From CAYJXJ01 sp964374095 (lineage in GTDB: Bacteria; Elusimicrobiota; Elusimicrobia; UBA1565; UBA9628): a stretch of 49,086 nucleotides of DNA. The stretch is taken from contig CAYJXJ010000011.1 in assembly GCA_964374095.1 (NCBI GenBank), forward strand, positions 1 through 49,086, read 5' to 3'. Shown piece by piece: positions 35,083 to 42,069 of this stretch (its first letter is position 1; every line of letters begins with the position of its first letter). Below the pieces are notes generated by a model. It ran no database searches and was not told the origin of the DNA. It worked only from the letters and a program-made list of their open reading frames with translations. A program made the position numbers and the translations under genes.

Positions 35083-35924
35083 GCCTCGTCCTGCGGTCCG
35101 GCGGACAATTTGACTTCGCGTCCTTGCGTTCCGCCGTGACGTCGTTCTGGGACGGCAGGCTTTGCGGGCCCCTGGCGCGCGGCCGGGCGCCCTCCTGGCT
35201 GCCGCTGGCGAGCGCGCCGCTCGCGCATTTCGACGACATCCTCGGCACGGCGGAGGGAAGGAAACTTTCGTTGGAGTTGGAAATGTGCTTATACCATCTT
35301 CGCCGACTCCGGGACTTCCTGGCCGCGTTCAATAGGAAGCACTACGAATCCTCAAGCTTGACGGGAGGACCGCGGTATGCGCTCCGATTCGGCCTGCATT
35401 GCGCCCGCGCCGTCGAGGCCATGACAGGAAGCGGGCCGCGGCTCGAGGAGGGGACCAGCCCGGTGGAGAGCTACGTGCGCCTGGCGCGGGGCGATGATGA
35501 TCCGGGAGTTCCGGCCTTGGCGGAAATGCCAGGAGCTCGGCCCGGGGGACGGTTGAAGGTGCTCGTGGTCCAGGACGAGCCGGATATCCTCGCCCTATGC
35601 CAATTCGCGCTCGACAAGGCCGGCTTCCGAGTCTTGGGAGCCCCGGACGGCGTGGAGGGGGTGAGCGTGGCCTGCGGCTGGAGGCCGGACCTCATCCTGC
35701 TCAACTACCTCATGCCCCGCATGGACGGCCTGACCGCCTGCGGGAAGCTCCGGGACAACCCCCGGACCTGGAATATCCCCATCCTGATGCAATCCGGCCT
35801 GGACCGGGCCGATTTGGCGCACGAAGCCATCCGGCTCGGGGCCGCGGGCTGGCTGTACTCGCTCTTCGACATGGGGAACCTGCCGCGCGTCGTGCTTCAA
35901 ACACTCGCTTGCGAGGAGGCCTGA
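35079..35924 (+). CDS. Degenerate response-regulator receiver protein
   Basis: 281 residues from GTG 35079, coupled to the HEAT-like gene. Residues 1-155 form an unrecognised helical domain (FDFASLRSAVTSFWDGR, LEMCLYHLRRLRDFLAAFNR). Residues 160-281 are a CheY-like receiver: KVLVVQDEPDILALCQFALDKAG, PDLILLNYLMPRMDGL, IPILMQSG, and GAAGWLYSLFD. Key residues are changed: the phospho-acceptor Asp is Asn (LLNYLMP), one of the acidic pair is Gln (QDE) and the conserved Lys is Ser (WLYSLFD). It therefore cannot be phosphorylated in the usual way and is best read as a constitutive protein-interaction module. No output DNA-binding domain. Confidence 0.85.
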   Translation: MSLVLRSGGQFDFASLRSAVTSFWDGRLCGPLARGRAPSWLPLASAPLAHFDDILGTAEGRKLSLELEMCLYHLRRLRDFLAAFNRKHYESSSLTGGPRYALRFGLHCARAVEAMTGSGPRLEEGTSPVESYVRLARGDDDPGVPALAEMPGARPGGRLKVLVVQDEPDILALCQFALDKAGFRVLGAPDGVEGVSVACGWRPDLILLNYLMPRMDGLTACGKLRDNPRTWNIPILMQSGLDRADLAHEAIRLGAAGWLYSLFDMGNLPRVVLQTLACEEA

Positions 35925-35950
35925 AAGATTGGGACCCCCGGGAACGTCTA
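35922..35950 (+). promoter_or_regulatory. ECF-like promoter P4
   Basis: CTGAAAG (TGAAAG 35922-35927), 17 bp, CGTCTA (35945-35950). The -35 TGA is the stop codon of the degenerate receiver gene. Predicted leader of ~37 nt to ATG 35994. Confidence 0.82.
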
Positions 35951-35993
35951 ACCCGGTGCCGGTGTCCCATGACGGGCACTACGGGGAGGAACC

Positions 35994-36686
35994 ATGAAGA
36001 TTCTCGCTTTGTTTGCCGTTGGCGTCGCCGCGGCGGCGCCGCTCGGTTTGTCTTCGCGCGCGCCCGACATCGCCGCCTTCTTCGGGGCGGCGCGTCCGGG
36101 GGCGCATGCGCCGCCGGGGATGGGCCTGAGGGTTCCCGCGGAGGCGCCGCCGCCCCTGGTCCATCAGGACCGCTTCGAGATGCCCTGGGTCGAGGGAGAC
36201 GGCCTGCGCCTGCGGGTGACCTACATGCGGACCATGGGCGAGACGGAGGGCGGTCTGGACTCCTTCCACGTCCGCATCCCGGGCCGCGGCACGCGCACCG
36301 TTCGCATGCCCGTTCCCGACACTCTTCGGGGAGTGCTGCCGGTCTACTTCCGCGGAGACCAAGTCTTCTACGAGGTCGAACTCCAAAACACGGGGTCTAC
36401 GACCCTGCTGGATTTGAGGGTGCTGTCGCGGCAGGAGTCCTTCGAGGCTTCGGGGCGCGCGGGCGAGCCTATCAGTTTTACGCCCGCTTTCCTGCCCGTC
36501 GACCGGCTCGGCCCGGGAGAGAGCGTGACGCTCGGGAGGAGCTTCCGCCTCGCGTTAGAGCCCCGGAGCACCGACCCGATCCGCTTCGAGCAGACCCACG
36601 TGAACGTCTCGCAAGTAAACGCGGAGGGTCAAAACTCCCTCCTCGACGCTCCCCACGCCGGGATCGTGGACCCGCCGCAGTTCTAG
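35994..36686 (+). CDS. Secreted protein with beta-sandwich-like domain
   Basis: 230 residues; GGGGAGGAACC precedes the ATG. N-terminal signal peptide (MKILALFAVGVAAAAPLGLSS). The mature part is beta-rich: LRLRVTYMRTMGETEGGLDSF, VFYEVELQNTGSTTLLDLRV, LGPGESVTLGRSFRLALE, as in DUF11/CARDB-type folds that describe ligand-free Ig-like modules. No catalytic motif or anchor is visible; it probably acts in the periplasm or at the surface. Single gene behind its own ECF-like promoter and followed by a strong hairpin. Confidence 0.8.
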   Translation: MKILALFAVGVAAAAPLGLSSRAPDIAAFFGAARPGAHAPPGMGLRVPAEAPPPLVHQDRFEMPWVEGDGLRLRVTYMRTMGETEGGLDSFHVRIPGRGTRTVRMPVPDTLRGVLPVYFRGDQVFYEVELQNTGSTTLLDLRVLSRQESFEASGRAGEPISFTPAFLPVDRLGPGESVTLGRSFRLALEPRSTDPIRFEQTHVNVSQVNAEGQNSLLDAPHAGIVDPPQF

Positions 36687-36722
36687 GGCTCGGCCAGACT
36701 GCGGGAAGGGAGCTGTGGTTGG

Positions 36723-36744
36723 CTGCCTCCATTGGTGGAGGCAG
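36723..36744 (+). terminator. 9-bp hairpin after the secreted protein gene
   Basis: CTGCCTCCA - TTGG - TGGAGGCAG, perfect stem. It includes the relative of the 32230 palindrome. It follows the 35994 gene by 36 bp; no T-run. Confidence 0.45.
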
Positions 36745-36781
36745 TCACCTCGGCGGTTCGAGGCGGCCGGGTCCGCTAAGC

Positions 36782-36787
36782 TATAAT
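36782..36787 (+). promoter_or_regulatory. TATAAT -10 box before L,D-transpeptidase gene
   Basis: Perfect TATAAT 14 bp before ATG 36802; the -35 region is weak (TTCGAG at 19 bp). If used, the leader is only a few nucleotides. Unlike its neighbours, this gene has no ECF-like motif. Confidence 0.45.
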
Positions 36788-36801
36788 CCCCCACGCCCTT
36801 C

Positions 36802-37539
36802 ATGATTCCGGGGTTGTTCCTGCTGTTCATGGTTTCGCATTCCGACGGCGCCTCCTTCGAAGCCCAACAGCGGCGGTTTCCGCGCGTGCGCGAGGCCTTC
36901 GCGTCGCGGGAAGCGGGCGCCAAAGCCCTCTTTGCCCGGAGGGGCCTCCCGTACCCGCCCGCGCGCCTGTTCCCGCGCGCTTTCAAGAAAGAGAAAACGC
37001 TCGAGCTCTGGGCCGCGGGGCCCGCCGGAGCCTACGTCAAGGCCAAGGACTACCGCATCTGCTCCTTCTCGGGGGGGCCCGGCCCCAAGCGCCGCGAGGG
37101 GGACGGCCAGGTGCCCGAGGGCTTCTACCATGTCGACCGCTTCAACCCCCAAAGCCGGTTCCATCTGTCGCTGGGCCTGAACTACCCCAATGCCTCGGAC
37201 CGCGCGCCGGGCGAGCGCGGCCGGCTGGGGGGCGACATCTTCATCCATGGAAACTGCGTCTCGATCGGTTGCCTGGCCATGACCGACGACCTGATCCGCG
37301 AGATCTACGCGCTGGCGGTCCTGGCCCGGTCCTCCGGACAGTCCCGCATCCCGGTCCACATATTCCCCTCCCGGATGAACGCGGCGGGAATGGCGGCCCC
37401 GCGGGCCGTGCCCCAGGAGGAGTCCGGCGAGGACCTGGGGCGTTTCTGGCTTAATTTGAAGGAAGGCTACAACGCCTTCGAGAAAAGCCGCGTGCCGCCT
37501 ACGTCGCGCGTGGGACCCGACGGCCGCTATCTCTTTTAG
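36802..37539 (+). CDS. YafK-type murein L,D-transpeptidase
   Basis: 245 residues with a short hydrophobic N-terminus (MIPGLFLLFMVSHSDGAS) suggesting export. The YkuD catalytic domain shows GDIFIHGNCVSIGCLAM near residue 150, i.e. the HGxxxSxGC motif with catalytic His and Cys, preceded by DGQVPEGFYHVDRFNPQS, which places it with YafK/DpaA-like proteins. Such periplasmic enzymes form or cleave 3-3 crosslinks or the links between peptidoglycan and outer-membrane lipoproteins. It sits inside the ECF-motif cluster but appears to have a housekeeping-type promoter. Confidence 0.9.
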   Translation: MIPGLFLLFMVSHSDGASFEAQQRRFPRVREAFASREAGAKALFARRGLPYPPARLFPRAFKKEKTLELWAAGPAGAYVKAKDYRICSFSGGPGPKRREGDGQVPEGFYHVDRFNPQSRFHLSLGLNYPNASDRAPGERGRLGGDIFIHGNCVSIGCLAMTDDLIREIYALAVLARSSGQSRIPVHIFPSRMNAAGMAAPRAVPQEESGEDLGRFWLNLKEGYNAFEKSRVPPTSRVGPDGRYLF

Positions 37540-37553
37540 GACAATCTGCCGGT

Positions 37554-37581
37554 TGAAAGGGTTCGGCCCCATTACCGTCTA
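37554..37581 (+). promoter_or_regulatory. ECF-like promoter P5
   Basis: TTGAAAG (TGAAAG 37554-37559), 16 bp, CGTCTA (37576-37581). Serves 37630 and probably 38232. Confidence 0.75.
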
Positions 37582-37629
37582 TTTCCGTGGGGCGGCGTTC
37601 GCCGAGCCGCGGCCCGGGGGGATGGGGAG

Positions 37630-38226
37630 ATGAACAGCCGAATCGAGCCGTCGTGCGTAGAACGGTTGCGCCGGTCGCTGGCGCGATGCGGACTGGCCCT
37701 GGCCGTGGAGGACTCGCCCCGGCGCGTGGGTTTGCGCGCCGTCAACCAGGGAGAGCCGCGCCTGATCCTGCAGTACAGCCCGGGCTCGGTGGTGGAGGTC
37801 CGGGACGCCCTCCCCAAGGAACGATTGGTTCTGGTGGAGCTGGCGGAGCGGCCGGGACTTGAGTCCTGCGTCCTGGCGGGGCAGGATGAGTCTCAGCTCT
37901 TCGCCTTGCCCTTGGCGGAGCGGGCGCCCACCGTGCTCGCGGCGCTGGAGAGCATCGTTCCCGCCGCGGTGCGGCGGGCGCGCGCCAAGGGGCTCAAGGT
38001 TCTGCGCCAGGGGGACATCTGGTTCGTGCCCGTCGAGCCCGCGCAGGGCGGCGCCATCATGGGCACCCGCCACAGCGCGGAGCGCATCGAGGGAACGCTC
38101 GAAGACCCCCAGCCGCTCACGCCATGGAACGGGCCCGTCGTCTCGGGCTGGATCAGCCATCCGGAGCACGCCGCGCTCCACCTGGACCGGCCGCACTGGG
38201 CGTTTCGCAACAGGTTTGGGGACTGA
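37630..38226 (+). CDS. Uncharacterised protein with RQG..FVP and HPxH motifs (paralogue B)
   Basis: 198 residues; GGGGAG precedes the ATG. C-terminal motifs RQGDIWFVPVEP near residue 124 and GWISHPEHAALHLDRPHWAFRN near residue 174 match paralogue A at 32306. An additional His (TRHSAER) lies between them, as TRHS-like segments do in small phage and actinobacterial proteins I recall with RQGD plus HPEH layouts; that recollection is not verified. The N-terminal ~120 residues are unlike paralogue A. Cytoplasmic by appearance. The next gene begins 5 bp after its stop, so they form a two-gene operon behind P5. Confidence 0.8.
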   Translation: MNSRIEPSCVERLRRSLARCGLALAVEDSPRRVGLRAVNQGEPRLILQYSPGSVVEVRDALPKERLVLVELAERPGLESCVLAGQDESQLFALPLAERAPTVLAALESIVPAAVRRARAKGLKVLRQGDIWFVPVEPAQGGAIMGTRHSAERIEGTLEDPQPLTPWNGPVVSGWISHPEHAALHLDRPHWAFRNRFGD

Positions 38227-38231
38227 CGCCC

Positions 38232-38624
38232 ATGCATGTCCCATTTGACGATGATCGGATGGACGTCGCCGGCGGCTTCGATAGGCCGGAAGACGATTTC
38301 CGGCTGCGGAAGATCGACGCGGAGGAGGAGCCGTACTGGCGGGGAGTCTCGTCCGAGGACGGCTACCGGCGCCACGTGATCCTCTGGAACATGCTTCACG
38401 GCCGCTTCGGAGGGACCTCGCTCTGGAACACGAACTGGGCCCGGCTTTCGCCGGAACTCTTCGTCAGGCTCGTCTCGGAGTTCGACGCTCTTCGGGTCCG
38501 CTGCCGCGGGCCGGCAAGGACGGCAGGGCCGGGAGTCTTCGAGCGGCTGCGCCGCCTGCGCGAGAACTTGCTGGAGAGCTGCGAGGAGCTGGCCCAGGGC
38601 GAGGAGGAGCCGTCCCGGGAATGA
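38232..38624 (+). CDS. Hypothetical protein, 130 residues
   Basis: ATG 38232 is 5 bp downstream of the paralogue B gene; longer in-frame starts overlap that gene. Acidic N-terminus (FDDDRMDVAGGFDRPEDDFR), a Trp/aromatic middle (EEPYWRGVSSEDGYRRHVILWNMLHGRFGG, TSLWNTNWARLSPELF), and a helical Arg/Glu-rich C-terminus. No recognised family, signal peptide or membrane segment. Tight coupling suggests it works with paralogue B. Confidence 0.65.
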   Translation: MHVPFDDDRMDVAGGFDRPEDDFRLRKIDAEEEPYWRGVSSEDGYRRHVILWNMLHGRFGGTSLWNTNWARLSPELFVRLVSEFDALRVRCRGPARTAGPGVFERLRRLRENLLESCEELAQGEEEPSRE

Positions 38625-38751
38625 CCCGGCGCGCAAACAGATCAGCGTCGGCCTCCCGCCGCGCAGCCGCCGCGCCGAGCCGCGCGCTCGGACCGGGCGA
38701 AAGCTCAGGGACGCCCGGGAGGCCGCCGCTCGTCCGTCTTAATGGGTGACG

Positions 38752-39172
38752 ATGGATGGCGCGATGGAGCGGCTGGCCTTTCCGACGAGCGTCGTAAATC
38801 CCGGATTCTGGGGGAAGTACCCTCAAGACCCCGAGAAGTTCGCGGAGTGCGCGGCGCGCGGGATCAAGTTCATCCTGGAATTGGAGCATGGCCCGGGGAA
38901 CGGGATACATACGGAGTACCTGGGAGTCTCGATCTACAAACTCCGCCGGCTCTATCCCTCCTGGCGCGAGCATCCCGCCGCCTTCGGCCAGAGGCATCCG
39001 CCGCGGGTATGCCGGGCCTTGGCGGCCTTGCTTCGCGACGCCGCCGCCGATGAGCGCGCGGCCGGTCGGCTGGCGCTGGATGCTGGAATACGAGAGCGCT
39101 CGGGACGGCTTCTTCATGTGGGTTCACGCCCGCAGGCACTATTGTCTCTGCCGGGACGATTCCGCGCGATGA
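38752..39172 (+). pseudogene. Hypothetical protein, apparently frameshifted
   Basis: The first frame reads naturally from MERLAFPTSVVNPGFWGKYP through ILELEHGPGNGIHTEYLGVS to LRDAAADE (about residue 100) and then turns into low-complexity Arg/Gly sequence. The next frame takes over naturally with PVGWRWMLEYESARDGFFMW and VHARRHYCLCRDDSAR, then a stop at 39170-39172. A one-base shift near 39040-39060 restores a ~140-residue protein. Alternatively the second part starts at ATG 39050 as a separate 40-codon ORF. No family recognised. The predicted ECF motif is not convincing here (CGTCTT at 38735 has no -35). Confidence 0.45.
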
Positions 39173-39318
39173 GCCTCGGGCCCCGCGGCAATCTGCACGA
39201 GGTCGATATCTTCGGAATAGCGCAGGGTTGGCGCGACGAACAGCTTCAGGAGCCCCGCATAATACGGCTGGGCCATGTCCTTCATGTGAGGGGACTCCCG
39301 GGAAGCCGGCCCACGCAC

Positions 39319-39347
39319 CGAAAGATCGGCGGTGGAATCCGCGTCTC
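39319..39347 (+). promoter_or_regulatory. ECF-like promoter P6
   Basis: CCGAAAG (CGAAAG 39319-39324), 17 bp, CGTCTC (39342-39347), 17 bp before ATG 39365. Near-identical to P8 before the paralogue at 47087. Confidence 0.75.
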
Positions 39348-39364
39348 CGGGGCGGGGGTGTCAC

Positions 39365-40195
39365 ATGACAAACTCGCGAGCCGCTCGGACCTTGGTGTTT
39401 TCGGGGGCCCTCGCCCTGCTGGGCGCGATCGTTCCAAAAGGTCTATCCGCCGCTGAATTGGGCGTCAGGGGAGCGGGGAGCGGCGGGTCTCTGGCCGAGG
39501 CCATGAAAAACGACCCTCGAATCCTGTCCGCGGATGGTTCGTCCTGGATGGCGCCCCATCCCGGCGGGGCCGTCGGCTTTCAAGCCGGCCGCGTGGTGGG
39601 CCTCGCCGTGATGCTCACTTTCGCGCGCGGGGACGACGGCGACTCGGACCGGCAGGCAAGCTTCCGGAAGGCCTTGTGGGCGGCTGAGAAGTTGCTGGGT
39701 GTCCTGGGAGTGTCGGAGCGGGTCATGGCAGGTGCGCGCTCTCTGGCAAGCGCCCCCAAAGTAGAGCCGGGCGGTGGGTACGCCCTTTTCCAGCGCGTGA
39801 ATGACTACGCCCAGGAGCTTCACGAGGATATCACCGCCACGGCCCCCGATTCGCAGGCGTTCTACAGGCTGGGATTTGAGCTCGCGGTCAGTGAGATGGC
39901 CATCGCGGCGTCCGACGGCGAGGATGCGGGGATGCGGGCGCTGGTGGTCCGAAGCCGCGGCGTCTTCGACAGTCTCGCCGGCGAAATGCGCTCTTTGGAC
40001 GCGCCGGGAGAGGTCATGGAGCCTTTGGAGAGGATCCGCGGGGCATTCGCGGCCCACGCTCACGCCAATGGGCTGCCGCTGGACTCCGGAGTGATCCGGG
40101 CCGCAAGGGAGCGCATCGAGGAGCGGTTCTTTGCCGACTTCCAGAAGGTGGACTTCCGGGCTCTCAAGCGGCGCCTGCCGCGGCCGCCAAGCTAG
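39365..40195 (+). CDS. Secreted helical protein, copy 1 of a duplicated pair
   Basis: 276 residues; GGGGGTG upstream of the ATG. Signal peptide MTNSRAARTLVFSGALALLG followed by GLSAAELG. The mature protein is mainly helical: ADGSSWMAPHPGGAVGFQAG, FRKALWAAEKLLGVLGVSER, YALFQRVNDYAQELHED, FYRLGFELAVSEMAIAAS. No catalytic signature. The gene, together with its ECF-like promoter, is duplicated at 47041-47920 with high identity, which suggests a periplasmic or surface product useful in more than one copy. A VapBC pair and sigma factor B follow. Confidence 0.82.
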   Translation: MTNSRAARTLVFSGALALLGAIVPKGLSAAELGVRGAGSGGSLAEAMKNDPRILSADGSSWMAPHPGGAVGFQAGRVVGLAVMLTFARGDDGDSDRQASFRKALWAAEKLLGVLGVSERVMAGARSLASAPKVEPGGGYALFQRVNDYAQELHEDITATAPDSQAFYRLGFELAVSEMAIAASDGEDAGMRALVVRSRGVFDSLAGEMRSLDAPGEVMEPLERIRGAFAAHAHANGLPLDSGVIRAARERIEERFFADFQKVDFRALKRRLPRPPS

Positions 40196-40220
40196 GCCCC
40201 TGGGGTGGGAGTCTGGGGGA

Positions 40221-40255
40221 TTGACAAGCTCCAGATTGGCGTATACACTATACAC
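40221..40255 (+). promoter_or_regulatory. VapBC promoter and probable operator
   Basis: TTGACA (40221-40226), 17 bp, TACACT (40244-40249). GTATA-CAC-TATAC (40241-40253) overlaps the -10 box and is a likely site for autoregulation by the RHH antitoxin. The ATG follows at 40256. Confidence 0.65.
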
Positions 40256-40468
40256 ATGAAACGTACAAATCTTATGTTAGATGAACATCTACTGGAGGAA
40301 GCGACCGTTTTGTCAAAAGCAAAGACCTATTCAAAAGCTGTGGAGATGGCACTGAGGGATTTTGTTCGCCGGGCCAAGGCAAGGCGTATTTTGGATTTGG
40401 CGGGCAGCGGTTTGTGGGAGGGAGAACTCTCGGTCGTGAGAGAGGATTCCCCGAAAACTAAGGATTGA
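40256..40468 (+). CDS. vapB: VapB-type ribbon-helix-helix antitoxin
   Basis: 70 residues from ATG 40256 (MKRTNLMLDEHLLEEATVLS). The N-terminal beta strand plus two helices (KTYSKAVEMALRDFVRRAKA) form the DUF2191-type RHH DNA-binding domain. The C-terminal tail (ILDLAGSGLWEGELSVVRED) is the usual toxin-wrapping segment. Base composition is visibly more AT-rich than the neighbours, consistent with recent acquisition. It is followed 7 bp downstream by vapC. Confidence 0.9.
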   Translation: MKRTNLMLDEHLLEEATVLSKAKTYSKAVEMALRDFVRRAKARRILDLAGSGLWEGELSVVREDSPKTKD

Positions 40469-40475
40469 TTAGGTC

Positions 40476-40880
40476 GTGGTTTTAGTCGATACCTCCGTTT
40501 GGGTAGAGCTTTTCCGCAAGGATACCTCCCTGCGTCCCGATGCGGTGTTCGACTTGGAGGAAGTGGTGACTTGTCTGCCGGTGGTCCAGGAGGTGCTTCA
40601 GGGTTTTCGAGACGAAGCGGCGTACCGGTCCGCCCGCGAGGCCATGACGGCCCTGCCGATCGTGGAGTCTCCGCTGTCCTGGGCGGTGGTGGAGCGGGCG
40701 GTGGAGCTCTACCGGCTGGCGCGGCGGCGCGGCTTGACGGTGCGCTCGTCGGTGGACTGCCTGATCGCGGCGTGCGCCATCCGCCACAACTTGACGGTTA
40801 TGCACCGGGACCGTGATTTCCCGGCCCTGGCCCAAGTCTCGGCGCTGAGAGAACGGTCGATCGCCTCGCAAGCCGGCTGA
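40476..40880 (+). CDS. vapC: VapC-type PIN-domain ribonuclease toxin
   Basis: 134 residues, GTG start. PIN-domain acidic residues are in place: LVDTSVWVELF (first Asp), VQEVLQGF (Glu), SSVDCLIAACA (Asp) and MHRDRDFPAL (last Asp pair). PIN toxins are Mg-dependent RNases, commonly cutting tRNA or rRNA, and are neutralised by VapB. The pair separates secreted protein copy 1 from sigma factor B. Confidence 0.93.
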   Translation: MVLVDTSVWVELFRKDTSLRPDAVFDLEEVVTCLPVVQEVLQGFRDEAAYRSAREAMTALPIVESPLSWAVVERAVELYRLARRRGLTVRSSVDCLIAACAIRHNLTVMHRDRDFPALAQVSALRERSIASQAG

Positions 40881-40909
40881 GAAGCCGCGCGCGGGACCTT
40901 CCCGCCCCC

Positions 40910-40938
40910 TGAAAGATTTTCCGGCCGCCTTTCGTCTA
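40910..40938 (+). promoter_or_regulatory. ECF-like promoter P7 (sigma factor B)
   Basis: CTGAAAG (TGAAAG 40910-40915), 17 bp, CGTCTA (40933-40938), 25 bp before ATG 40964. Full match to the cluster motif. Confidence 0.82.
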
Positions 40939-40963
40939 TTGGACCGATACGCACCCGGAACAC

Positions 40964-41842
40964 ATGGAAAACCCTGGAAACGGGGTCTCCGGGGCAGCCG
41001 CCTGGGATTCCAATGGCTGGGCGGCCCAGGTCTTTGACGTGTCGGGGTTGGAGAGAATCTACACCACCTACCGCGGCCTGGTGGCCGAAGCGGTGGCCTG
41101 GAAGCTCTCCGGTTTCCCCAAGGAAGAGATCGACGAGGTCGCCTCCGCGGTCTGGGCCAAGCTCTTGGCGGACCGCTGCGCGCGCCTGCGCGGGTACTGC
41201 GGCCGAAACGGCGCCGCCTTTCCCACGTGGTTGGCCAAGGTGGCCAAGAACGCGGCGACGGACTACCTGCGCAAGAGGCGCTTGTCCTGCGTCCCGCTGG
41301 ATGCCGGCCGCGACGATCACGACGGCGGCCGACGGCCGCCGTACTCGCCCGGCGACTTCCTGAAGGATCGTTCCCCCGACCCGTTGGAGAGGCTGGTGGC
41401 CCGGGAGGCCCGCAAAGAAATGCTCCTGGCGGTTAGAGGTCTGCCGAAGATCTACCGCCAGATCGTGATCGCCCGGTTCTACAAGGGCTGGGATTGCGCG
41501 CGCACGGCGGCGGTGTTTGGTATCGACGAGGATACCGTCTACGTCCGGCTGGCGCGGGCATTCGCCAAGCTCCGCAAGGAACTGGGGCGGCGGGGCATGG
41601 TCCTGGAAGACTCCCGGCGCGAGGGCGTTCCCGATGCGGCCGCGGCGCACCGTCATCTCTCGGGGCGCGAGCGTATCGCCCTATTGGAGCGGGACTCCCG
41701 TACGGCGCGGCGGCTCCAGCTGCGTCCAGGCAGGGACTCCCTGTGCTACGAGTGCTGGCGGCTCCTGCTGTGGGACGCGATCTTGTGGCAGCGGCTCGTT
41801 GGCCTGCGGCGGCCGGCGGAGCGTCGGCCCCGCGTTTCCTAA
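40964..41842 (+). CDS. ECF-like sigma-70 family RNA polymerase sigma factor B
   Basis: 292 residues, paralogous to sigma factor A. Region 2 near 25-110: IYTTYRGLVAEAVAWKLSG and FPTWLAKVAKNAATDYLRKRR. Region 4 near 145-205: LPKIYRQIVIARFYKGWDCARTAAVFGIDEDTVYVRL. The DEDTVYVRLARAFAKLR segment is identical to factor A, so the promoters recognised are probably alike, in line with the shared motif. The C-terminal tail is different: LCYECWRLLLWDAILWQRL contains a Cys pair and aromatic residues. A 27-codon piece homologous to this tail recurs at 46281. No anti-sigma gene adjacent. Confidence 0.92.
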   Translation: MENPGNGVSGAAAWDSNGWAAQVFDVSGLERIYTTYRGLVAEAVAWKLSGFPKEEIDEVASAVWAKLLADRCARLRGYCGRNGAAFPTWLAKVAKNAATDYLRKRRLSCVPLDAGRDDHDGGRRPPYSPGDFLKDRSPDPLERLVAREARKEMLLAVRGLPKIYRQIVIARFYKGWDCARTAAVFGIDEDTVYVRLARAFAKLRKELGRRGMVLEDSRREGVPDAAAAHRHLSGRERIALLERDSRTARRLQLRPGRDSLCYECWRLLLWDAILWQRLVGLRRPAERRPRVS

Positions 41843-41968
41843 CCCGGACGGTGATGAGATGTTCATGAACCTCCGGACTCGCGTGGGGAGCGGGCCCTTC
41901 GTTCTGGATGTTTGACATCAGGGAGAAATTGTTCTGTTCCTCCATGGTTCTCATCGTATGCTTCGACT

Positions 41969-41980
41969 GTACGCGCGTAC
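41969..41980. repeat. GTACGCGCGTAC palindrome, copy 4
   Basis: Perfect palindrome followed by GGTTGC, in the 227-bp gap between sigma factor B and the 1389-residue gene. The rest of that gap shows no convincing promoter; it has GTTCATGAAC (41861), also found at 47934, and CGGGAAC...GTTCCCG around 42002-42043. Confidence 0.8.
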
Positions 41981-42069
41981 GGTTGCATCCGTTCAAAACA
42001 CCGGGAACTGGGAGAGCTTGATCCACTTGATTTCCCCCGGTTCCCGCCCTATCCTTACTCGATATCGCC

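Noticed and set aside
35967..35981. 15-base match CCCATGACGGGCACT to hairpin A
   Set aside because: A 15-mer match is expected about once in a window of this size and GC content; no matching hairpin forms at this site.
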